This document shows positions 7,183 to 12,606 of a stretch of DNA of 12,606 bases, one piece after another. The stretch is from Candidatus Zixiibacteriota bacterium (GTDB lineage Bacteria; Zixibacteria; MSB-5A5; GN15; JACZUZ01). The notes beneath the pieces were generated by a model. It did no database searches. It saw nothing but the letters and a program-made list of their open reading frames with translations, and was not told the DNA's origin. Where the stretch lies: the NCBI GenBank assembly GCA_022572905.1, contig JACZUZ010000011.1, positions 1 through 12,606 on the forward strand. The letters run 5' to 3'. The translations under genes were made by a program, and so were the position numbers. Position 1 is the stretch's first letter. The number at the start of each line of letters is the position of its first letter.

Positions 7183-7668
7183 TCAAACCTCTTCTCGAGA
7201 TATCTTCTTGATCTTGTATTTGAGTTTCCCGGCTGGCACTTGAATTTCCACCGTATCGCCCACCGACTTGCCCAGCAGAGCCGCCCCAATCGGGGACTTC
7301 ACGGATATGATATCATTGTCCACATCGGCTTCATCCGGCGGCGACAGAGTATATTCAATATCCTCTTTGCGCTTCATGTCGGTTATCAAAACCTTCGCGA
7401 AGAGATAGGCTTTGTCGGTCGGTATTTTGGAAATATCAATTGAAACAGTTCGCGAGAGTTTGTCCTCCAAATTGGCGATCTGTCTTTCGATATGCACCTG
7501 CTCTTCTTTGGCGGCGTGGTACTCAGCGTTTTCAGAAAGGTCGCCCTGTTGCATCGCTGTCGAAATTTCAGAGATGATTCTAGTACGCTCCTCCGACTTG
7601 AGGCGCAATAGCTCTTTCTCGAGTTTGATTCGTCCGTTTTTGGACAAATAAACCGGCTCGGAGCTCAT
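7183..7668 (-). CDS. greA: Transcript cleavage factor GreA
   Basis: GreA binds in the RNA polymerase secondary channel and stimulates cleavage of backtracked RNA, rescuing stalled complexes. The 161-residue product has the expected two parts. The first is an N-terminal antiparallel coiled coil (about 10-75) with the tip motif GDLSENAEYHAAKEEQ (42-57), whose acidic residues Asp43 and Glu46 correspond to the catalytic tip pair of GreA. The second is a C-terminal FKBP-like domain with SPIGAALLGKSVGDTVEIQV (125-144). Family length is about 157, which fits the ATG at 7668. An in-frame ATG at 7695 would add nine residues, and the longer open frame to 7824 is probably leader. No strong Shine-Dalgarno is visible at either start. 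It has its own promoter, a structured leader and a terminator, so it appears monocistronic. Confidence 0.93.
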   Translation of the reverse strand: MSSEPVYLSKNGRIKLEKELLRLKSEERTRIISEISTAMQQGDLSENAEYHAAKEEQVHIERQIANLEDKLSRTVSIDISKIPTDKAYLFAKVLITDMKRKEDIEYTLSPPDEADVDNDIISVKSPIGAALLGKSVGDTVEIQVPAGKLKYKIKKISREEV

Positions 7669-7770
7669 ATTCGATCTTTCTATTTTTCTTTCCATAACGG
7701 TCAGTTGACAAGCCGGATCGGGAGTTCCAAACGAATATAAATCCCCCCGAGCCCTTTTGTCCTTCTCTTT

Positions 7771-7787
7771 GCCAGACCCGTTCTGGC
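7771..7787 (-). promoter_or_regulatory. Hairpin at the 5' end of the predicted greA transcript
   Basis: GCCAGA and TCTGGC form a six-base stem around a five-base loop. On the minus strand it is followed by AAAGAGAAGG rather than a U tract, so it is not a terminator. With the predicted start near 7790 it would sit within a few bases of the mRNA 5' end. Confidence 0.35.
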
Positions 7788-7796
7788 CGAACTTGC

Positions 7797-7824
7797 AATA
7801 TAGGATTTCGGTGGATTGAGGCAA
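7797..7824 (-). promoter_or_regulatory. Sigma-70-like promoter for greA
   Basis: On the minus strand TTGCCT (7824-7819, four of six) is followed by a 16-bp spacer and TATATT (7802-7797, five of six). The leader to the ATG at 7668 would be about 120 nt. Confidence 0.45.
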
Positions 7825-7937
7825 CCTGTTTTGATCTCTCCTCCCCGAATTTCGAACTTCTCGTCCGCTCAGAATGAAGTTCTCGGCTGGTCAAAAAAAC
7901 TTGGTCTTTATGGACTTGCCGACATTGATTGATAGTT

Positions 7938-8660
7938 ATGGAAAGTACTGGTAACAAGAGCTTCGCCGAGAGTTCAGATTTGGAGATGGACGACGTCAAA
8001 GTGGGGAGCGCTCAGAGCGACCTGGCTTATCCTGAAACACGGGGAGTTTCCGGTCTGACTCTTCTGTCTCGATTCAGGCGCATGAATTCCGAGGAGCGCT
8101 CCTATTTGGGGCGGCGGATTGCCGTAATCATTCTGGGTGTGGCGCCTTTGACCCTGATCCTAAGCGGAGCTTTGTGGGTTAAGACATTGATTGGAGCGCA
8201 GGAAGGAGTGTCCTTCCGGGAGTTTGCGGGGCCGTTTTCAATTACCGCCCAAATCAGAACTCCAGATTTAGCGATACCCGGTCTACAACCACGCCTAACC
8301 GCGAATTCGGTTATCTCCGGAGAGGAGACTTCTATCGAGATTTTCCAAACACCGGTTTTTGACCATTCCGCAATGGGGCGCCTCTACGCCGAGTTCGTCA
8401 CTTCCGAAATTGCATTTGTGATTTTTGATACGCTCTACGCTGTCACCACTAATGGTGGCCATAACTGGAAATTCGGAACATTTGTGGGTCAGGCGGAAGG
8501 TGAGCGTATTCCCGCTATCAAGATCGACGGAGTCCTGCTTGATCCCTGGGGCGCCGGATTACTCTTTCCGCAGGGTTCCACAGATCGCCAGTCAGCCTAT
8601 GTGACTGACGACTACGGAGTAACCTGGAGCAAATCCGATCAATCAGACCAGCTACCGTAG
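7938..8660 (+). CDS. Membrane-anchored protein with two Asp-box (BNR) motifs, function unknown
   Basis: I do not recognise this 240-residue protein as a named family. Residues 1-60 are polar and acidic at first, then basic (LLSRFRRMNSEERSYLGRR). Residues about 61-87 are one hydrophobic segment (IAVIILGVAPLTLILSGALWV), suggesting a single-pass anchor with a short cytoplasmic tail and an exported C-terminal part. That part has two Asp-box motifs of the S/T-x-D/N-x-G-x-x-W type: TTNGGHNW (170-177) and TDDYGVTW (223-230), as in BNR/sialidase-type and Ycf48-like beta-propellers. Two boxes in about 150 residues are too few for a complete propeller, so it may be a fragment-like or oligomeric domain. 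The ATG at 7938 is chosen over the TTG three codons upstream; neither has a clear Shine-Dalgarno. It is divergent from greA and converges with the polyketide synthase gene. Confidence 0.7.
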   Translation: MESTGNKSFAESSDLEMDDVKVGSAQSDLAYPETRGVSGLTLLSRFRRMNSEERSYLGRRIAVIILGVAPLTLILSGALWVKTLIGAQEGVSFREFAGPFSITAQIRTPDLAIPGLQPRLTANSVISGEETSIEIFQTPVFDHSAMGRLYAEFVTSEIAFVIFDTLYAVTTNGGHNWKFGTFVGQAEGERIPAIKIDGVLLDPWGAGLLFPQGSTDRQSAYVTDDYGVTWSKSDQSDQLP

Positions 8661-8663
8661 ATG

Positions 8664-8701
8664 ATTCTTGAAATTTTGTTTGAAAACCAAGTTTCTAGAA
8701 T
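8664..8701. terminator. AT-rich inverted repeat between convergent genes, possible bidirectional terminator
   Basis: ATTCTTGAAA (8664-8673) and TTTCTAGAAT (8692-8701) are inverted repeats with one mismatch. The loop holds a further TTTT/AAAA pair (8674-8677 and 8683-8686). It spans the 34-bp gap between the Asp-box gene and the polyketide synthase gene and overlaps the latter's stop. The stem is AT-rich, so this is a weak call. Confidence 0.35.
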
Positions 8702-9762
8702 TTGAGGAGAACATTTCCAGCCGAAAAGCCCGGTCCCAGCGCGGTTACCAGACCATATTCGCCCGGTTTCGATATGCCCCTTTTCAGGAACTCTTCGATC
8801 GTGTGCATAACCGAGCATGAAGAGCAATTTCCGTTTGATCTCATTACTTCCTTAGCGGCGTCCAGTTCATCATTGTTTAGCGACAGAGCTTCTTCATAGG
8901 CTCTGATAACTTTCGCCCCTCCGGGATGGATGAGGAAATGATCAATATCAGTGATTTGCAGATCCTCTTCGGCCAGAAAATCAGCAAGGCAATCAGCTAT
9001 TTTTTCTCTAACGATTTGGGGGATTTTCCTCGAAAAAACCACTTGCATACCATTGGACTGGAAATTCCATCCCATAACGTCTTTTGAGCCGGGCCAGGTT
9101 GTCTCGCCCTGCGCTATGATTTCCGCTCCGGGAAATTCAGTTTCACCTCCCACTACCAGCGCGGCGGTAGCGCCATCACCAAATAACGCGGTCGCTATGA
9201 AATTACTTTTGGAAAAATCTCCGTGATTAAAAGTCAATCCACACAGTTCAACATTAATAATCAATGCAGTGCGCCCTGGGTATCCTCTGAGCAGATCCGC
9301 GCAATGCGCCAGAGCAAGCACTCCGCCGGCGCATCCGAGTCCCCAAATCGGGATTCTGCGAGTGTTAGCTTTCAAGCCCAATTCACCTATCAGGCGCGCG
9401 TCTATCGATGGTGTCGCCAGCCCGGTCGTCGAGACGAAAAGGATATGATCAATTTGTGATGGTTCAATGCCTGTTTTTTCGAAAAGCTTAATTGCGGCGA
9501 GTGTGGAGAGTTCAAGCGAATCCTGGATATATCGATTATTTCGCTCTTCAAAGGAGCGATTCTCACCGATCCAATCAAGCGGAGCGCTGAAATAGCGCTT
9601 CTCCACACCGGCATTGTCGAATACACTAAGCAATCTGTCGCAGGCGGGTATTTGATTCTTAAAGAAACTGTAAGCAAAATCTTTTACGTCCCGTTGGGCC
9701 ACGGGATAGGGCGGCTTTTGTGAGACTACATCAACGAGTCGGGGATACTTTCTGGAGTTCAT
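8695..9762 (-). CDS. Type III polyketide synthase (chalcone/alkylpyrone synthase-like)
   Basis: A homodimeric ketosynthase-like enzyme that extends an acyl-CoA starter with malonyl-CoA and cyclises it, typically to alkylpyrones or alkylresorcinols in bacteria. The 355-residue protein has the full Cys-His-Asn triad: Cys144 in WGLGCAGG (140-147), His279 in FLIHPGG (276-282) and Asn312 in SNGNCSSCSV (309-318). These correspond to Cys164, His303 and Asn336 of plant chalcone synthase. The ATPSID segment (117-122), FGDGATAALV (194-203) and the GPG loop (343-345) are also present. Length is slightly below the plant enzymes (about 390), as usual for bacterial ones. The ATG at 9762 lacks a clear Shine-Dalgarno. 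The gene lies 145 bp downstream of a UbiA-type gene on the same strand, with a palindrome and a direct repeat in the gap. The isoprenylcysteine-type methyltransferase that accompanies many bacterial homologues (BpsB) is not here. Starter specificity cannot be read from sequence. Confidence 0.88.
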   Translation of the reverse strand: MNSRKYPRLVDVVSQKPPYPVAQRDVKDFAYSFFKNQIPACDRLLSVFDNAGVEKRYFSAPLDWIGENRSFEERNNRYIQDSLELSTLAAIKLFEKTGIEPSQIDHILFVSTTGLATPSIDARLIGELGLKANTRRIPIWGLGCAGGVLALAHCADLLRGYPGRTALIINVELCGLTFNHGDFSKSNFIATALFGDGATAALVVGGETEFPGAEIIAQGETTWPGSKDVMGWNFQSNGMQVVFSRKIPQIVREKIADCLADFLAEEDLQITDIDHFLIHPGGAKVIRAYEEALSLNNDELDAAKEVMRSNGNCSSCSVMHTIEEFLKRGISKPGEYGLVTALGPGFSAGNVLLKF

Positions 9763-9788
9763 TCTATTTTCTACGTTTACGTTTGCAA

Positions 9789-9815
9789 CTTATAACGCCA
9801 CCACGCTCTTATAAC
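9789..9815. repeat. Direct repeat CTTATAAC upstream of the polyketide synthase gene
   Basis: The exact 8-mer CTTATAAC occurs at 9789-9796 and 9808-9815, 19 bp apart, 27-53 bp upstream of the ATG. On the minus strand each copy gives TATAAG, a -10-like hexamer, but neither has a good -35. It could be a regulator site or a doubled -10 region. Confidence 0.4.
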
Positions 9816-9851
9816 ACAAATAAACCAGACCTGTTTCTCGCCCCACAAAAT

Positions 9852-9875
9852 AAATTGAGCTAATTAGATCAATTT
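9852..9875. promoter_or_regulatory. 24-bp near-perfect palindrome between ubiA-like and PKS genes
   Basis: AAATTGAGCTAATTAGATCAATTT equals its own reverse complement except at one symmetric pair (positions 8 and 17). On the minus strand it is followed by ATTTTG and lies about 33 bp past the UbiA-type stop, so it could be an AT-rich terminator. It could equally be an operator about 90 bp upstream of the polyketide synthase start. Confidence 0.5.
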
Positions 9876-9907
9876 GAATATGCGTTATTTACATGTACAC
9901 CAAAATA

Positions 9908-10786
9908 TCAGAACTTATATAAGAGAAAGAAAACGACAATCAGCCAGAGCGCTACACTGAGTATGATCGGTCTATCGGTCAACAAAACCTGAGTAGGTGA
10001 TCCTCCCTGATTTTCATGGTGCACGAGATAAAGGTATCTGAATATACCATAGAGCACAAATGGGAATGTTATCCAGAGGTGGTCTGTGCCTAGCTTGAGC
10101 TGAACTTCAGGCGAGGTGACATAGAGGATATAAGTAACCGCAACGGCGGCGGTTACTACGCCGATCAACTGATCCAGGAGATATGGTGAATAGCTCTCGA
10201 GAGTAAATCTATGCGATCCGGCCTCGTCCTTTCCGAGGAGAGCGAGCTCATGGCGCCTTTTTCCGAAACCCAGAAAAAGAGCCAGAAGGAATGTCATGAT
10301 AAAGAGGCCTGCGTCGAAATCGACATTAATCGCGAGAGCCCCGGCCCAGGCTCGCACGACAAAACCCACGGCAATGACCATAACATCGATTATCACCATC
10401 TGTTTGAAATAATATGTGTACCCGATATTGAGAATGACATAGCAGAGGGCCGCCAACCCGAATGACGCGCCCAGATATAAAGAGCCCCCCGCCCCCGCCA
10501 GTCCAATAATCAGGGCGGTCAAGAGGGCGATTTTGGGGGATATCTCACCCGCAGCCAGCGGACGAAAGCGCTTGGTGGGATGGGCTCGGTCATTTTCACG
10601 ATCTTTCAGATCATTGATGATATAAACCAGAGACGATAGTAAACAGAATACGCCGAGAGCCAGAAAGGCTCTGCCAAGCGACGGCACGTGGGTAGCCATT
10701 CCTCCAAAAATCAGACCACCTAGCACGACACCGTTCTTGACCCAGTTATCCGGGCGCAGTAGACGAATTATCGCGGTAATTTTCAT
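9908..10786 (-). CDS. UbiA-superfamily enzyme, decaprenyl-phosphate phosphoribosyltransferase-like
   Basis: A 292-residue integral membrane protein with about nine hydrophobic segments. It has the UbiA first motif NDLKDREND (58-66, NDxxDxxxD) followed by RAHPTKRFRPLAAGEIS (67-83). Features typical of the polyprenyl-phosphate 5-phosphoribosyltransferase branch (mycobacterial Rv3806c-like) are RPDNWVKN (11-18), IIDVMVIAVGFVVRAWAGA (132-150), GFGKRRHELALLGKDEAGSH (173-192) and LESYSPYLLDQ (196-206). The second Asp-rich motif of quinone-type prenyltransferases is not evident. That branch transfers phosphoribose from PRPP to a polyprenyl phosphate, a route to D-arabinose donors. The open frame reaches 10843, but ATG 10786 has AAGGA nine bases upstream and starts just before the conserved region. 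It precedes the polyketide synthase gene on the same strand; no DprE1/DprE2 partner is in the window. A prenyltransferase acting on a phenolic lipid is the alternative. Confidence 0.8.
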   Translation of the reverse strand: MKITAIIRLLRPDNWVKNGVVLGGLIFGGMATHVPSLGRAFLALGVFCLLSSLVYIINDLKDRENDRAHPTKRFRPLAAGEISPKIALLTALIIGLAGAGGSLYLGASFGLAALCYVILNIGYTYYFKQMVIIDVMVIAVGFVVRAWAGALAINVDFDAGLFIMTFLLALFLGFGKRRHELALLGKDEAGSHRFTLESYSPYLLDQLIGVVTAAVAVTYILYVTSPEVQLKLGTDHLWITFPFVLYGIFRYLYLVHHENQGGSPTQVLLTDRPIILSVALWLIVVFFLLYKF

Positions 10787-10795
10787 GTCGTATAG

Positions 10796-10800
10796 TCCTT
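10796..10800 (-). promoter_or_regulatory. Shine-Dalgarno AAGGA deciding the UbiA-type start
   Basis: On the minus strand AAGGA lies nine bases before the ATG at 10786. The upstream in-frame ATG at 10843 would add 19 residues that do not resemble the family's N-terminus. Confidence 0.55.
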
Positions 10801-11061
10801 CGATTCGGTACAAGATTTCAGGAAGCATGTACCGACCCGACATGGGCTATGATAAATTCCCGGCTCAGAAAATACCTAGACTAAAACCCAATGCGCAGGG
10901 AATCACAATGAGATCGACTTTCCAAGTTTTGTCCACAGCGCTATCTTCCGATAGTGGCCCGACGGGGTCCACGTTCTTGAAATATGCTACGAAATGCAAA
11001 GAGTTTAGTCACGATCTGAGATGAACGCAGGTCAGAATTCAACCCGATATTGTTTTAATCC

Positions 11062-11083
11062 CATATTGGAGCCACATTGAAGC
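11062..11083. repeat. Tandem 11-bp repeat upstream of the lipid kinase gene
   Basis: CATATTGGAGC (11062-11072) is followed at once by CACATTGAAGC (11073-11083), matching at nine of eleven positions. The 11-bp period is about one helical turn, as for a protein binding one face of DNA, but this could be chance. Confidence 0.3.
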
Positions 11084-11115
11084 TCGCCAAATGTTAGAGC
11101 GAAAAATATCCCAAG

Positions 11116-12189
11116 ATGAATGAATTTCCAGATAAAGAGATAAGCCCTCAGTCCGATCAGCATGATTCGGAGCGAGACCAGGGTCAGGACCAAAGTCGAG
11201 GCCGAGGGCGGGGTCCCCGACGCGGAGCGCAGAGATCAACCTATCGCCAATCGTCGCGCGGTAGCAGGGGCGGAACTCAATACTCTCCCAGGCGACCCGG
11301 CGGGAAAATCATAGCGCGCAGAATAGTAGTTCTTGAGAATCCGAAAGCCGGATCATATAAAGAAAACTCCGTAACCAAGCTCATAGGGGGACTCGAAGCG
11401 AACGGATTTGAGGTTGAAAGATTGCGTCCGGATTCGGCTCATCAGCTAGCCGACGAGGCTGAAAGCAGGGTTCGCCGCAGACCTTATGCCCTGATTGCAG
11501 CGGGAGGCGACGGAACCGCTAATCTGGTTTCGCGGGCGCTGATTTCTTCACACGTTAGACTGGGTATTCTGCCGCTGGGAAAGTTTAACAACATCTTTCG
11601 CTCGCTAATTGGCAAGCCATCAGTCGTCTCGGCTCTGGCCGCAATAAATGGCGGCGCCACGCGCAGAATAGATCATGGAGTTGTCGCGGGACAGCCATTT
11701 TTAGCATCAATTTCTTTGGGCTTAATTCCCCTTTTGACCGAAGAACTGACCAATCGATCCTCTCCGATAATGGGATTTGGCTGGTCGAGACTAGCTAACA
11801 GAGTTGCGGAGAATCTTGAGCGGCCTCGATTGGGAATAAAAGTGGATTCGTTTCGATTCGATATTGAACCTTTTCTGGTGAGTATCCACCTTATGCCGTA
11901 TAGCATCGGATTGCCTTTCGCTCCCTCGGCTGTTCCCGATGACGGGAAATTCGAAGCGCTATTGGATATGAGCGCTAATGGCGATATCGTCGGGAAATTT
12001 GTGAGCGGAATCTACCGGCGAAAATATTTTTTTGAAGGAGAAGTCCGGCTTTTTCGGGGCGAACAAATTTCAATTGGCCCGGTAAAGGGACGCACACTTT
12101 ATCTGGATGGAGAGCTAATTAAGATTCCCACTAATACTGTAGATGTTACATTGGTTTCGCGAAAAATAAATGTCTGCGTTCTGAAGTAA
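11116..12189 (+). CDS. Diacylglycerol/lipid kinase family protein with Arg/Gly-rich N-terminal tail
   Basis: The catalytic part (about 65-357) belongs to the DAGK/YegS lipid kinase family, which phosphorylates diacylglycerol or related lipids with ATP at the membrane. Motifs: VVLENPKAGS (71-80), the nucleotide loop AAGGDGTANLV (128-138), LGILPLGKFNNIFRSL (149-164), the C-domain DDGKFEALLD (275-284) and LYLDGE (328-333). In the third motif the usual GTxN (often GTFNN) reads GKFNN, so Lys156 replaces Thr. Residues 1-63 are an unusual extension: acidic and Gln-rich first (1-27), then dominated by Arg and Gly (RGRGRGPRRG at 28-37, SRGSRGG at 47-53). It has no hydrophobic signal and is predicted disordered. 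The ATG at 11116 lacks a strong Shine-Dalgarno; a later start would remove the tail, but I see no in-frame ATG before the kinase domain. The next gene starts 2 bp after the stop. Confidence 0.82.
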   Translation: MNEFPDKEISPQSDQHDSERDQGQDQSRGRGRGPRRGAQRSTYRQSSRGSRGGTQYSPRRPGGKIIARRIVVLENPKAGSYKENSVTKLIGGLEANGFEVERLRPDSAHQLADEAESRVRRRPYALIAAGGDGTANLVSRALISSHVRLGILPLGKFNNIFRSLIGKPSVVSALAAINGGATRRIDHGVVAGQPFLASISLGLIPLLTEELTNRSSPIMGFGWSRLANRVAENLERPRLGIKVDSFRFDIEPFLVSIHLMPYSIGLPFAPSAVPDDGKFEALLDMSANGDIVGKFVSGIYRRKYFFEGEVRLFRGEQISIGPVKGRTLYLDGELIKIPTNTVDVTLVSRKINVCVLK

Positions 12190-12191
12190 AG

Positions 12192-12605
12192 ATGTCCCCG
12201 GTGAGTTCGTATTTGAGAATCAGAGATACATTACTGATGCTCGTTATTTTGATTGTCATAGCGCCAGTTGAAGTTTTCGCCTCTTTCAGGTTCGTTCATG
12301 AATTGCAGCTTGCGAAAACAGGTGAGAATAGCGGAAGTCTTTACTTTCGTCTCCCTTTGAAACAAAATGAAATTTTCGCCGCGTGGGTTGATGATTTAGC
12401 GCTGGTTGATTCGAGCGTCCCTGTAAGCTCTTCTGAAGATGAGTTGTCAGATGCGAGATCCCGCGGATGGACGGGTTCAGCGGAAAAAGGCCGCCCAATT
12501 CAGAATCCTACAGCCGCGCTATTTAAGTCAATGGCTGTGCCAGGTTGGGGGCAGGTTGGAAACAAGCAATTCATTAAGGCCGGATTTGTAATTGGCTTAG
12601 AGTCA
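12192..12605 (+). CDS. DUF5683-type exported protein, 3' truncated by the window
   Basis: The frame starts at ATG 12192, two bases after the lipid kinase stop, and remains open to the window end (138 residues visible). Residues 1-30 look like a signal peptide or anchor: basic stretch (YLRIRD), hydrophobic core (LLMLVILIVIAP), then VFA with cleavage likely before Ser31. Residues 31-100 are not recognised. From about 104 the sequence NPTAALFKSMAVPGWGQ followed by NKQFIKAGFVIG resembles the DUF5683 domain, whose members carry a P-x-x-A-x-x-x-S-x-x-x-P-G-x-G-Q segment followed by predicted membrane helices; the domain's function is unknown to me. The 2-bp gap implies an operon and coupled translation with the kinase. 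The domain call rests on pattern recognition of a short stretch. Confidence 0.62.
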   Translation, partial: MSPVSSYLRIRDTLLMLVILIVIAPVEVFASFRFVHELQLAKTGENSGSLYFRLPLKQNEIFAAWVDDLALVDSSVPVSSSEDELSDARSRGWTGSAEKGRPIQNPTAALFKSMAVPGWGQVGNKQFIKAGFVIGLES

Positions 12606-12606
12606 T

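Larger units (their letters stand above)
10787..11115. other. 329-bp divergent intergenic region between the UbiA-type and lipid kinase genes
   Basis: No convincing gene lies here; short open frames on both strands lack starts with ribosome-binding sites and family resemblance. It must hold both promoters, but I see no good hexamer pair on either strand. It contains a small hairpin (CTATC-TTCC-GATAG, 10941-10954), next to it TGGCCC-GACG-GGGTCCA (10955-10971 region) with a one-base bulge, and a tandem 11-bp repeat at 11062-11083. The Shine-Dalgarno of the UbiA-type gene is at its left edge. Confidence 0.6.

Noticed and set aside
7669..7824. N-terminal extension of greA
   Set aside because: The frame is open, but family length, the predicted promoter at 7797-7824 and the hairpin place this stretch in the untranslated leader.
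9908..10786. Assignment of the UbiA-type protein to quinone biosynthesis (UbiA/MenA)
   Set aside because: The second Asp-rich motif is not evident and the GKRRHEL/SYSP segments match the phosphoribosyltransferase branch.
10865..11008. 47-codon open frame on the minus strand upstream of the UbiA-type gene, with protein-like composition
   Set aside because: It has only TTG/GTG internal starts, no Shine-Dalgarno, and no family resemblance; a frame of this length is expected by chance.
10737..11024. 95-codon plus-strand open frame
   Set aside because: It overlaps the start of the UbiA-type gene in antisense and has no ribosome-binding site or recognisable domain.

Overview
The window looks like chromosomal DNA from a diderm bacterium, most like the FCB/Bacteroidetes-related groups (for example the Zixibacteria-type candidate phyla). 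The reasons are an OmpP1/FadL-type outer-membrane barrel, a lipoprotein, a DUF5683-type protein, a bacillithiol-type deacetylase (BshB1), and a mix of genes with and without clear Shine-Dalgarno sequences. The placement is inference; there is no rRNA or other marker gene here. No tRNA, IS element, CRISPR array or phage gene was seen.

Layout. 1-2660 (+): the 3' part of a FadL-type channel gene, followed 13 bp later by a lipoprotein with an alpha/beta-hydrolase (esterase) fold, ended by a good intrinsic terminator. 2813-3651 (+): a promoter and bshB1. 3685-4500 (-): a class I SAM methyltransferase, convergent with bshB1. 4676-6990 (-): a two-gene reverse-transsulfuration operon, cystathionine beta-synthase then cystathionine gamma-lyase/synthase, behind a TTGACA promoter. 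7114-7824 (-): greA with its own promoter, a hairpin leader and a terminator. 7938-8660 (+): a membrane-anchored protein with two Asp-box motifs, function unknown. 8695-10786 (-): a type III polyketide synthase and, upstream of it, a UbiA-superfamily enzyme of the polyprenyl-phosphate phosphoribosyltransferase type. 11116-12606 (+): a lipid (diacylglycerol) kinase with an Arg/Gly-rich N-terminal tail, and 2 bp later the start of a DUF5683-type exported protein that runs off the window.

How the genes may work together. CBS and CGL convert homocysteine and serine to cysteine, and cysteine is the last building block of bacillithiol, to which BshB1 contributes; this makes 2.9-7.0 kb a thiol neighbourhood, although the genes are not one operon. 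The FadL channel and the esterase-like lipoprotein form an envelope pair that probably handles hydrophobic material. The polyketide synthase, UbiA enzyme and lipid kinase all act on lipids or membrane precursors, but nothing in the sequence proves a shared pathway.

The most unusual features are: the esterase-like lipoprotein has Glu where the nucleophilic Ser should be and carries a roughly 70-residue Asp/Thr tetrad repeat inserted in its hydrolase domain; the lipid kinase has an RG-rich tail and a Lys in its GTxN-type motif; a type III PKS sits next to a phosphoribosyltransferase-like UbiA enzyme with a 24-bp near-perfect palindrome between them; and an uncharacterised membrane-bound Asp-box protein has no recognisable partner. 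I did not find a clear-cut new multi-gene defence or mobile system.
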